The position numbers and the translations under genes are program-made. 64,000 bases of DNA from Rhizodiscina lignyota (taxonomy: Eukaryota; Ascomycota; Dothideomycetes; Aulographales; Rhizodiscinaceae). Positions 37,401 through 45,716 of the stretch are shown piece after piece (the first letter of the stretch is position 1; each line of letters opens with the position of its first letter). The notes beneath the pieces were generated by a model that was not told the origin of the DNA, did no database searches, and worked only from the letters and a program-made list of their open reading frames with translations. The stretch spans positions 558,001-622,000 of the forward strand of contig ML978136.1 in the NCBI GenBank assembly GCA_010015805.1, in the 5' to 3' direction.

Positions 37401-37654
37401 CATGGCTTGCCAAGCTCGTGGGCCCGCAGCCTCCAAATGTAGACAACGACCCGAATAAAGAGCAGCCTCGCGACCTTCTAGTATTCAATCCGGGAGAGCA
37501 GATTCAACTTTCCATAGTTGGAACTGTGGAAGTAAGGGTGCAAGGGCACGATGGGCCATCGATTACGCTTCACGAGGATTGGGTCGACGATAAGAACAAT
37601 CCGTGGGATCAGTGGGAGAATGTGGTGCCGGTATGGGCTCCGACCACGTCGTGA
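31498..37654 (+). CDS. Giant Hint (hedgehog/intein)-domain protein
   Basis: About 1,931 residues of unknown function. Exons 31498-32006, 32054-32151, 32200-35360, 35410-35440, 35497-35582, 35628-35914, 35974-36157 and 36215-37654 all join in phase, with textbook branch sites (ctaac at 32041 and 35483). No signal peptide at MATDTVPQTG. Residues about 421-575 form a Hint domain: it opens with Cys421 in GSCFKPGTKVLTIGGEVNIE, has FFTAGHVFHTTTG (block B-like, Thr-x2-His) and closes VYGVHLREGMRSYHANGFLVHLN. Hint domains cleave their own chain through an N-S acyl shift at the first Cys. The roughly 1,350-residue remainder contains a Lys/Pro/Ser-rich linker, an unrecognised mixed domain, and a C-terminal Gly/Ala-rich hydrophobic region (about 1618-1717, including GLLVVVGVAVTIASAISL), then a beta-rich tail. 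Domain order recalls secreted polymorphic proteins where Hint frees a C-terminal effector, but no known effector is recognised. Confidence 0.85.
32851..33317 (+). other. Hint domain within the giant protein
   Basis: Codons for residues about 421-575. The first residue is the Cys expected to start the acyl shift; the block B-like segment AGHVFHTT provides the Thr and His that activate it. The end reads ANGFLVHLN, with a Leu between the usual terminal His and Asn, so splicing through Asn cyclisation is doubtful while N-terminal cleavage remains possible. There is no homing-endonuclease insert; at about 155 residues it is a minimal Hint. Confidence 0.8.
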
Positions 37655-37979
37655 TGCTGTAAGCTTCTGGTTACGGCAGTCAGTCCTGAGGATGTTTGAT
37701 CACCTTTCCGAATTACGCTTCGCAAGCCATGTACTTATCGTTTCTTTTCTTATTTTCCTTCATTAGGTATCTATTTTGTCTGTTGGTTAACTCGTCGATA
37801 CTACTAATCTAATCTTCTGTCTCTGTTCTGCACTGGCCATGAATTACATCACATGCTGCTGCCCATTATGAGCGCTCTAGTATAGCTTCAACGCTAGTTT
37901 TCTAAACCATATTTACAAACTGTATTGTATTGTTCGTTCATAATCACGACAAATAAGGCGGAGCCTACTTGGCGGAATT

Positions 37980-38309
37980 CGGAGGTTATTACTGTATATG
38001 GTAATAAAACTAGAAATATAGATAACGTTTTTCTCTGTGTGCCGGCTAGCACCCCGTGCCGGCTAGATTAAGAGGTACCTGACATTAAATCAATTCGGAA
38101 TTTGTATATGCCTCGAAAATTCCCGCGCTTTTATATAGACTGTGTATAGTAATTACTCCAGAGTATTTAATACGTCTTCCGGCCTAAAGATTATGATTAC
38201 GTCGTCGCCTTCGCGCTAGGCTTATAGAGAGCCTCTTTTAATAGCATAGCCTATATTCTATACCTTAGTACTACTATTATCTTTTTACTATTATTAAAAC
38301 TTATAAATC
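37980..38309. repeat. AT-rich, RIP-like degraded repeat
   Basis: Sequence dominated by TpA-rich words such as ttatagagagcctcttttaa and ctatattctataccttagta, in contrast to the balanced composition of neighbouring genes. This is the look of a repeat mutated by repeat-induced point mutation (C-to-T in CpA context). The original element cannot be named. Confidence 0.6.
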
Positions 38310-38518
38310 TGTTACGATCATGGATGGAACACGGGACTTCAGGGTTAGGGTTGATCAATGTGAGCAGGAGGCTGTGATCACGGGGTGAGCAGTTCTGTAA
38401 ACTGGTATATAGGAAGCAACTTGTCGCTTCGTTTGACAAGTTGCGTTTAATTTCTTAATCAATCAATCCATATACTGCTACTTGCACTACCCTTTCGGCT
38501 TAGCCTCATTTCATAACA
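38310..38518. mobile_element. Solo LTR, Copia-like
   Basis: A 209-bp segment with terminal TGTTA...TAACA inverted ends and the near target-site duplication aaatc/agatc at its borders. No coding part of a retroelement lies beside it, so it is a solo LTR left after recombination. Short LTR length and a 5-bp duplication fit the Ty1/Copia group. The imperfect duplication and surrounding AT-rich decay suggest an old insertion. Confidence 0.6.
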
Positions 38519-39316
38519 AGATCTCACACGTGACCTAGACGCACAGGAGTTGCTGTGGTCATAACAAAATCGCTCTTATACGAACCTTAGACTCTTCTAA
38601 GACTATTAATAAAGTAAGACCAACCTTATAGCTCTTATATAGCGCATATTCATACGCTATTAGCATACTAGTTAGTTACCTCCAATCAAAATGTTAATAC
38701 GCCGAAACAACCCCGTACGCCGCACGTGAGGACTGAAACGATACTGACTATTATGTAATGACTTAGCGTCTAGTAGACTACAACAGAAAGATAGCCAAAA
38801 CCATGGGAAGTTAAGTGACCCATAAGCAACCAAAAACAACAAACGTCTTGGCATATCCTTGCGTCACAGCAGTCCCGTAGCTTGTCGAATCTTGCGGCTG
38901 AAGTGTAGCGAGAAAGGCCGACGCCGTTTCTGATAGTCTTAGCGGGGCGGGAACAACCTCTGTTTCCGCCCGATCGAGGATTTCTTGAGGACGCACCCTC
39001 GGGCTAGCCACCAGCTGGACATTCACCAACAAGGATTCATCTCATATATCAACGACAGAGAATACGCTATTGTCTTATCCGTGGACGTTCGATTGCTTTC
39101 AGTGTAACTATAGCTGTTGTTGCAACTGCGGGCAAATTCCCCGGCTTCTATTGCCAACCAACTCTGACTGATCTTCAAGCCTCGGCTGACACGTAAGTCA
39201 ATATGGAACCTCAAAGTGTCAGCTATCTCGTTGTTGCGAAGCTGATGATGTAAAGGTATAATTCCCTCGTTAACAGCAAAGAGCTGCAATCGGAAATATC
39301 TGCTGCCTACGTGACG

Positions 39317-39679
39317 ATGGCGTCCACTCAGGGCCAACGCATCGAAGCAAACTGCAAAACTATCTGGGGCAATGACTGCGAATATGACCTCGACATCGAA
39401 ACCGACGACTATGTTAACTATACATGCCATGTGAAAAAGGACTTTGGGACTTCGTTTGGACCGCCATTGGCGATAACTAGTCTCTGTTATTCAAGCGAGG
39501 CTGCTTGTGCAGAATTAGACAAGATGCTAGAATTGTGGGCGAACCAGGTCAAGCGCGGAACACCAATGACGAGGGATGAATCGTTAGAAATTTTTGGCGG
39601 ATCGAAGGGGGAGCACAAGAATCTTTTGAGTAAGGTTATGGATGCGTTCGAGAAGAACGAGGGTGAAAAGCTGGTATAA
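39317..39679 (+). CDS. Small hypothetical protein
   Basis: A 120-residue protein from ATG at 39317. I do not recognise it. It is rich in acidic residues with four cysteines in the first half (ANCKTIWGNDCEYDLDIE, NYTCHV, TSLCYS), then a helical Leu-rich half (ELDKMLELWANQVKRG) and a charged tail ending EGEKLV. The pattern resembles orphan proteins common in accessory parts of fungal genomes. No signal peptide at this start; an upstream exon could exist. It lies between the LTR remnant and a BTB gene. Confidence 0.45.
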   Translation: MASTQGQRIEANCKTIWGNDCEYDLDIETDDYVNYTCHVKKDFGTSFGPPLAITSLCYSSEAACAELDKMLELWANQVKRGTPMTRDESLEIFGGSKGEHKNLLSKVMDAFEKNEGEKLV

Positions 39680-39894
39680 GGATTTGAAAGGAATCTGTCT
39701 AGGATGGAGTGCTGTGCTACTAGCTGATAAGCTGGGAGATATCCTCTCGAAAAGGTGCCCCGTCTAAGCGGCCTACTAGCTTATCTCTGCCAGCGAGGAT
39801 CCAGGGATAGAAAAGAGAAGTGAGCGTTGCTAAAGTTGCTAAGGATGGGACTGAAGCACAGAATCTGGAAATCACTCTGATGACTCTATACATT

Positions 39895-40848
39895 TCATGG
39901 ATAGTTTCTTACGCAATCTAGGCAAATGCTTGCTTCCCTCTTCAAAGTTTCCAGAATTCTAGGAAGCCTTTTGTCATAGCTTTCAGGATCGTGATGATAG
40001 CTAATATAGCTCTCAGGATGGTATTTCCCTTCTATACGTTCGCCTGCAACTTGTCCAATCTTTTCAATGACCTCCGATATAGGAACTTCAAGAATCTTTA
40101 AGGGTCCAAAGTCCTTTCGAAGTGATGCATATTTGTCGGAGCGGTTTTTGCCCCAACCACACGAGCAAGCGGCATCTTCTCCCCTGATTAGCAATTGAGC
40201 TACTTCCGCCCGCTTCTAATAGGTCTGGATAAGTTAGTCATTCTTGCTACTAATTCATCAGAGCTATGACATACGGAATGCTTTCAGAGGTACAATTTTA
40301 CTAGTAAACTCGTCATTCAAGAATTCCAAGTAAGACCCGTTGTAATTAAGGACAAGCGAGAGAGTGTGCGCCATGAATGTGCCGACATCACTAGACAGGA
40401 ATGCCGCTGCCATAAGATATCCCATGTCTACCCTTTCTACATCGATTCTGGGCTTTAGCCCCTGCATATTGGCGAACCTAAGGGCAACGTTAAGATCGTA
40501 TTTATCCGCCACAATAGCGACTTGGAGAACTGCTTTTGGTGTCAAGAATTGCGGCACATCGTCGTTACGATGATGAATAACTCGGCAGATTGTTCGTAAC
40601 GCTTCAGCGTCATCTTCTAGTAGTAAAACTTCCGATGGAGATTTATAGGAAATTCCTTCACCTTCCATCCATTGGGGTCCGAACATGGCACCGAAAACTT
40701 TGGATGCACACCGAAGGCATTGGGAATGAACTCTTAGCCGTACGTGCTGAGGACCGACCACTAAGATAACATCGCCATCTAGAGAAATGTTTATGACCAG
40801 ATTTGAATTGTCGTAAGGCTTCGCGGTGTCTGTGTTTTTGGCTAACAT
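39895..40848 (-). CDS. BTB/POZ-domain protein 1
   Basis: Two exons, 40848-40275 and 40199-39895, joined C|CT in phase, giving 292 residues. The intron has a perfect GACTAAC branch site. The BTB fold is seen in GDVILVVGPQHVRLRVHSQCL (strand and first helix, with the typical V-HS), VFGAMFGPQWMEGE, and LLLEDDAEALRTICRVIHHR. The C-terminal region contains two Cys pairs (ACSCGW and ICLDCVRN) that could bind a metal. Fungal BTB proteins of this kind act as dimerising or Cullin-3 adaptor modules; a precise role is unknown. A second BTB gene of similar size and strand lies 1.1 kb away. Confidence 0.75.
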
Positions 40849-41912
40849 GGTCGATGCGTCGTTTGTGAATCATGACTATGTCAAGGTAGTTCAACTTCAG
40901 CGCGATCGACGTGCAGCTGACCTCCGGGCCGACCAGGAAGGCATCGCTTAGTCGTCCGACTATCGAGTCATCTTGCCAAGCGCGGCACCAGAAAATTCCA
41001 GCCACGCAACCATGTGAAAAAGCTTGGGTTCTTTCGTAACTCCGCGCTATTTTATAGCAAGTCTTTTATACTATTACTTTGCTCTTATTTTTAATAGCTT
41101 CTATCTCTTTTTTTTATAGCCTTTTTATATTTATAGGTATATTCTATAGCTTAGTAATATTAGAATAGCTTTTAATATTTTTACTTACTAGTATTTAGAA
41201 CTATTTTACTATATTTTATCTTTAAATATCTAGATAAGCGGAACGTTATTTAATTTGTTATAGCCTATGTCATTTCGTATTTCGTCGCCTGATTATTGCC
41301 ATTGATTCGCCTCTCCAATTTTCTGATTAGCTCTTAATTGTGACCTGCAACGCAGGTAACAAAATACCTGCGCCCGATTAATTGAACAGCTGTAGTAAGA
41401 TCAACTTTTGCTATTTAGAACGAGCGAGAACATCTCTAAAGGCTGAGTTAAATATGCACTAATGGACCGCCCTATGCAGCGAGAAGCCCTGTGCAGCGAG
41501 AAAATCGATAGGTACTTTGTCCTTAGAGCAATCTCGACTTCGCATATATACCTATTCGCACTTACTTTTGCGTACGTCCTGTGGTTGGGCCGTTTTCCAG
41601 GAACCCTGACATCTCTCGACCGAAAATTACGTTGGCATCGCCGTCTTGTCGCCTGGTTTGCGGAGAGCTTCCTTCTAGTAGCATCACGAGACACATCCAC
41701 TACAGATCCACTATGGACCTCTCATCACTCCTAATAGTCATAGTTTGGCAGTTTCCGAGCCTAGACGACGATTATATTCCAACTCCGCGGATGCTTGCTG
41801 TGAAGACTGGAATTCAGATTGGACCAAATGCATAAATTTGACACCAAAAGTTTGTCAATTTTCTGTTCTCGCCTTCTCGATTCTAGCACGCTCGTTCTCG
41901 ATCGTCGTACTT
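40849..41912. other. Spacer with AT-rich tract and inverted-repeat arm
   Basis: Holds the promoter of BTB gene 1, a strongly AT-rich tract (about 41040-41250) and the left arm of the 52-bp inverted repeat (41450-41501). No gene. Confidence 0.6.
41040..41250. repeat. AT-rich, RIP-like tract
   Basis: About 210 bp almost devoid of G and C, with repeated words tatagc, ttttat and aatag. The abrupt compositional change from the flanking DNA suggests a repeat destroyed by point mutation. Confidence 0.65.
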
Positions 41913-43322
41913 TCAATATATATTACCCCTTCTCTTACCTCTTACCGCCCCTGTCAATAATTCTTCATGCTTATTATTAAATGGATTCGGCGGCATCGTA
42001 GTTGTCCCACTTCCTGCCCTCAAACAAAGTTGCTTCCCTAACTCGTTCTGCTCACAGAGCACCCGCTGAAACTCTTCTGATCGTTGAAGACTTGATAATC
42101 TTAATGCTGCTAGCCAGAATATGTGATCGCGCATAGGATCGTCTCTGGGATATTGGCATTCAGTAATATCGCGGCATGCAACGGTAAGTAATCTGCAAAG
42201 CTCTCCGGTCTCGAGTGAGTACGCTTGAATTTTGTCGATAAACACTCGAAGGATTGCATCTTGAAAAGTTTGGGCAGCAAGGCGCTCTCCCATTGCATAC
42301 AGCTCCGAGAGGTGTATGAAATCAGAGCCGTTGTTGCAGGCTGGCTTCCAGCCTGGGATATAGAGGAAGTCGGCGAAATGGGAGAAGATATCGGGCGATT
42401 CATCAAGATTAATCTTCAATGATTTTGCTTCCTGAAAACCGCCGGCTAGACCTTTCTCAAATCTTTGTGATGCCTGACAAAGGAGGGAAGAGTGGAGATG
42501 ATATGTCTTCTCTTCTCCAACTTCGATCGCAACGATGCGGGAAGTGAGATAGCTGCTAAGAATTAGAGATTCGGCAAATGAGATGCGCAGCGATTGAGAT
42601 TCTCACTCAGAGTAAATGGGATTATGAGTTTTCCTTTCGCTGACTTGTAATGGAGCAGCAATTAGGCTGTCAAACAGAGCCAGCATTGCGCCAGCCTCGT
42701 CGCTAGTATGGACAACAGCCAGGTTGGGTGAAGCTTTCTCCATGTCGTGTGGTGTAGATTGAATGGCATTTTCAGTATCGTTCGCTTCATCTTGTTCCAT
42801 GGTGGCTTTTGTGCTAAACCTAAAGAAAAGCTGACTGTGAAGCCTAAAGGCTGGAGTTGAGATGCGGTGTAGATTTGCGGGCAAGAGCTAGGTATCTACA
42901 TGACGCAATGAATGAAACACAGAGCTTTGACGCCTGAACGGGCTGACTTGCGGGCTTCTCCCACGACACACGACATCCATCCGGCCCGCTGTGGGATTTT
43001 ACGTTGACTCTGCCAAACGAAACTAGCCCGCAAGAGTCTCTAGAACCTTCTATAGTACGCCACAGTACTGCGCTCGAACCTCTGCAAGCCATTCAGCGCT
43101 AATACGAAAGCATGATAGTGTACTATATAATACATATAATACACAGTCAGCTAAATTTTGCCGATATTGAGTAGTATTCTGTGGAGAAATTGGTCAGAAA
43201 TAGTGCTATATTAAGTAGGATTCCACAAACTCATATGGAAGAGACTTGAGGTACCCGATCTGTGAGCCCATCTCGTTGCATAGGGCTTCTCGTTGCGCAG
43301 GGCGGTCCGTTAGGGCGTATTT
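41450..43322. mobile_element. Inverted repeat pair enclosing BTB gene 2
   Basis: A 52-bp unit at 41450-41501 recurs in reverse orientation at 43271-43322. Both contain GGACCGCCC and CGAGAAGCCCT and differ at about eight positions, nearly all transitions. The arms face each other across 1.87 kb that contains the intact BTB gene 2. This could be a non-autonomous DNA transposon carrying a host gene, or two copies of a small element that landed in opposite orientation. No transposase is present and I see no clear target-site duplication. Confidence 0.5.
41913..42800 (-). CDS. BTB/POZ-domain protein 2
   Basis: Exons 42800-42607 and 42555-41913 join GA|C in phase, giving 278 residues; the intron has a CTCTAATTCTTAG branch/acceptor region. 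The N-terminus is polar (MEQDEANDTENAIQST). The BTB domain begins after the splice: SRIVAIEVGEEKTYHLHSSL, then CQASQRFEKGLAGGFQEAKS, and DIFSHFADFLYIPGW, the usual BTB strand-helix order. The C-terminal helical half (FIHLSELYAMGERLAAQTFQ, a BACK-like helix) is followed by a short basic tail. Fungal proteins of this pattern are numerous and poorly studied. It lies inside the inverted repeat pair described separately. Confidence 0.8.
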
Positions 43323-43493
43323 ATCGAAAACACGCAGATTCAGTGTGTACAACTTTGTATTAGCTAATGACGATATACATCTCGCGGTTCGACATATTGC
43401 AGCTACGACTCGACTATTTTGTCTCCCGCTTGCCTGTCCATTCCATAACCGGCTACCGAGCCCAGTCCCTTCAGGCGCAGACTTGTGCAGGTG
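42801..43493. other. Promoter side of BTB gene 2 and right repeat arm
   Basis: Contains the upstream region of BTB gene 2, an AT-rich stretch near 43120-43210 and the right arm of the inverted repeat. No supportable gene. Confidence 0.6.
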
Positions 43494-44273
43494 CTATTGT
43501 CCTGCAATCGGCAGTACCATCTGCGTCTCCGTGACTTGCTTCTTTCTGACGTACCGGATCGTTTCACGAACTCTGCGACCACCTTCGACGAATGAATACT
43601 TTGCGTTGATGCGATGGTACCCGTTGAGCCGAGGGAGAAGATCCAGACCTTTGCGCGCATTTTCGTTCATGCTGATCTGGTGGACGATATGAAGGAGTGT
43701 GTGGCCGTTACATGACTGCGTGAGAGTAGCACAATCAGCCGTACTTCTCAATATCTCCAGTATGGTGCTTACGGCCGAGTCAAGAAGGATTCGGGGAGAA
43801 ATGAGCCCAAAGATGAAGTTAGCCTTTTCAATACGGAGGTCGAGATAGACAGTGAACGGTGTTGGTTTGGAGCCGTCCACTACGAATGCCGACATAAGTG
43901 TCAGGTGCCGAATATTGGTTGTGAGCTCGTTGGTTCTGATAGCAGCCCAGCGAGCACTAGGTAGGAATTCAATTCCATCCAAATCTTTCGAGAGGATCAT
44001 CAAAGAGAAGATTCGCTGACTGAAGGACAGGCAAAGGCTCTCCTGTCGACAGAGTTTATTCACACGCGTGATCGCCTCATGCTTTAGGGTATCGCGATGT
44101 CGGCTAGGTCCCTCAAGGCATACCGTGCTTCGCCCGGTTACGAGCTTGTAAATCATAGTACGAATTTCTAGGGGCAAGTCTAGAAACCTGAAAGGTTGTG
44201 AAGGTTGTGCGACTGAGGTTGAGAGAGTCGACACCTCCGAGCTTGAGCGTCGGCCTGCCATCTGAGGCCTCAT
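43494..44273 (-). CDS. 2EXR/F-box-like protein 2
   Basis: A single-exon 259-residue protein from ATG at 44273 (MRPQMAGRRSSSEV). QPFRFLDLPLEIRTMIYKLV is the 2EXR signature, followed by the typical ITRVNKLCRQESLCLSFSQR segment. It shares both with the gene at 22946-24117, so they belong to one expanded family. The frame is open further upstream; the first ATG close to the domain was chosen because the upstream residues look non-coding. Function unknown. Confidence 0.72.
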   Translation of the reverse strand: MRPQMAGRRSSSEVSTLSTSVAQPSQPFRFLDLPLEIRTMIYKLVTGRSTVCLEGPSRHRDTLKHEAITRVNKLCRQESLCLSFSQRIFSLMILSKDLDGIEFLPSARWAAIRTNELTTNIRHLTLMSAFVVDGSKPTPFTVYLDLRIEKANFIFGLISPRILLDSAVSTILEILRSTADCATLTQSCNGHTLLHIVHQISMNENARKGLDLLPRLNGYHRINAKYSFVEGGRRVRETIRYVRKKQVTETQMVLPIAGQ

Positions 44274-44858
44274 GGTTGCTGTGTTGAAAGAGAATTCTAG
44301 ATTGACTTTCAAGCTTGGTTCTTGATATGGTAATAATGTGTGAAGTGTGCTTGATCCGTGGTAGCTGAAATAGCGAGAACATGTGAGGTGACGAAGTGTG
44401 AATTGCATTGTCAGTGTTGGAAAAAGTGAGCTTAAATTGAACAAGTGAAAAACTAAACACAAACAAAGACAATCCATATAGACCGTAGTTGTGGTAATGT
44501 ATTGATAACAACGATACATAAGTTTTTGCTGAATGGAGAAAGATGCGCTCGGGCAGCCGGAGCGTACCTAATGAACGTATTACGCATTACCAATATCTGT
44601 CTCATGACAATAAGATGTCGATTGCCGAATAACACATTATCCTAACCACCAACAAGGCGTGACACCGCCTTCAGTGTTTCATTCTGATATCGAACTGACA
44701 ATCCATGAAGCTCATGAAATCCCACATTCTTCATTGGTATGAGGGTTCGATATTCCGTGCTTGACTAATGGATGTGTGGCGTATAGTGGCGATTTAGAAA
44801 GCGTCAAGAAAATCCCACCGCCGGGTTCTCACATCCCGTTCATCCTCTTTGAGGGCTC
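44274..44858. other. Spacer between 2EXR gene 2 and the repeat secreted protein
   Basis: Holds the promoter of the 2EXR gene and 3' sequence of the small secreted protein gene. No gene seen. Confidence 0.55.
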
Positions 44859-45089
44859 TTAAAAGGATTTGTCGTCCCCAGGAAGAATGCGATTCGGGGG
44901 AACCTCGCCACCACTGGAAGGTGACACGTGGATTCCGCGGTGCGGAGGTATCTCACCTCCCGACGAAGGAGAAACATGAATTGTGTCCGGGACGACGACG
45001 CCGCCCGAAGCTGGGGAAACGCGGATTGGCGTTGCGGCGGAGAGGGCCGCGAAGACCGTGACGGCAATGGGGAGGACGGAGAAACGCAT
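44859..45089 (-). CDS. Small secreted three-repeat protein
   Basis: A 76-residue protein with a signal peptide (MRFSVLPIAVTVFAALSAAT, cleavage near 20). The mature part is three near-identical units of 15-16 residues starting at residues 22, 37 and 53: IRVSPASGGVVVPDT, IHVSPSSGGEIPPHRG, IHVSPSSGGEVPPNR, then ILPGDDKSF. There are no cysteines and no Lys-Arg pairs, so the Kex2 scheme seen at 13.4 kb does not apply directly; single Arg residues near the unit ends could be cut. It may be a secreted peptide precursor, wall protein or effector-like orphan. The 5' leader contains an aaggaac triple repeat. Confidence 0.65.
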   Translation of the reverse strand: MRFSVLPIAVTVFAALSAATPIRVSPASGGVVVPDTIHVSPSSGGEIPPHRGIHVSPSSGGEVPPNRILPGDDKSF

Positions 45090-45716
45090 AGTGAGAAAGA
45101 TGAAGGGAACAAAGGAACAAAGGAACAAAGAAATTAAGAATTAAGAAATTAGAGGGGAAGAAATGCGATGGTATTGATTACTGAGGACTTTTTGGGGACT
45201 CTGAAGTTTGTAAGAGAGAGAACTGGTAAACGGGAGTCGTGCGTTATTTTATAAGATCTTACGTCTCCACATGATACCAAATCTGCGAAATAAGACGGAA
45301 AGTTGGGCCATTGTTTGTATGGCTCATTGGACAACGTGGAGACGTGATCTTCTAGAAACTCTGTAAGAGACGAAAATAGGGTGAGCACAAGGGTCGATGT
45401 TGTGGTGACTAGGGCTTCGCGGCGGGAGAAAGTGCCTCATTTAGCAAAGGGTTGTGGCGCAGGGAAAGGCCTGCCGACTGCGAATCCCCTCAGCACTAGG
45501 AGCCCATGTCACGTGAGATGTCCCTTGAAGCGGTTGCAGATACTTGCCATATTATTAAGCCAGTTGACGGTGAGAGCTTTGACAAATGGTGTCTTTTCAT
45601 CTCCATCATTTCTCAATAACTAGACGCTGTTCCTTCTGTGTGCGATCGACAAAGCTGAAAGCGGACCTCATTCAATCTCCTCTTTGGGAATGTCATACAT
45701 CTCGTATTAGGTCATC
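45090..45716. promoter_or_regulatory. Divergent region, secreted repeat protein / Zn2Cys6 factor
   Basis: A 627-bp spacer between outward-facing genes. It holds a short tandem repeat (gaacaaag units at about 45107-45130) in the leader of the secreted protein. No gene. Confidence 0.5.

Larger units (their letters stand above)
37655..39316. other. AT-rich spacer with transposon remnants
   Basis: Follows the Hint gene. The proximal 250 bp is pyrimidine-rich 3' sequence. From about 37980 it becomes AT-rich and TpA-rich, then holds the solo LTR, and then more AT-rich DNA to about 38690. No host gene is supportable. Confidence 0.6.

Noticed and set aside
43035-43090. Possible tRNA B-box (ggttcgagc on the minus strand)
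   Set aside because: No A-box or acceptor-stem pairing at the right distance. I found no tRNA gene elsewhere in the window by eye, though a covariance search would be decisive.
44274-44519. N-terminal extension of 2EXR protein 2
   Set aside because: The frame is open above the chosen ATG but the residues are Ser/Thr/Leu-rich without homology, and a downstream ATG sits just before the domain.
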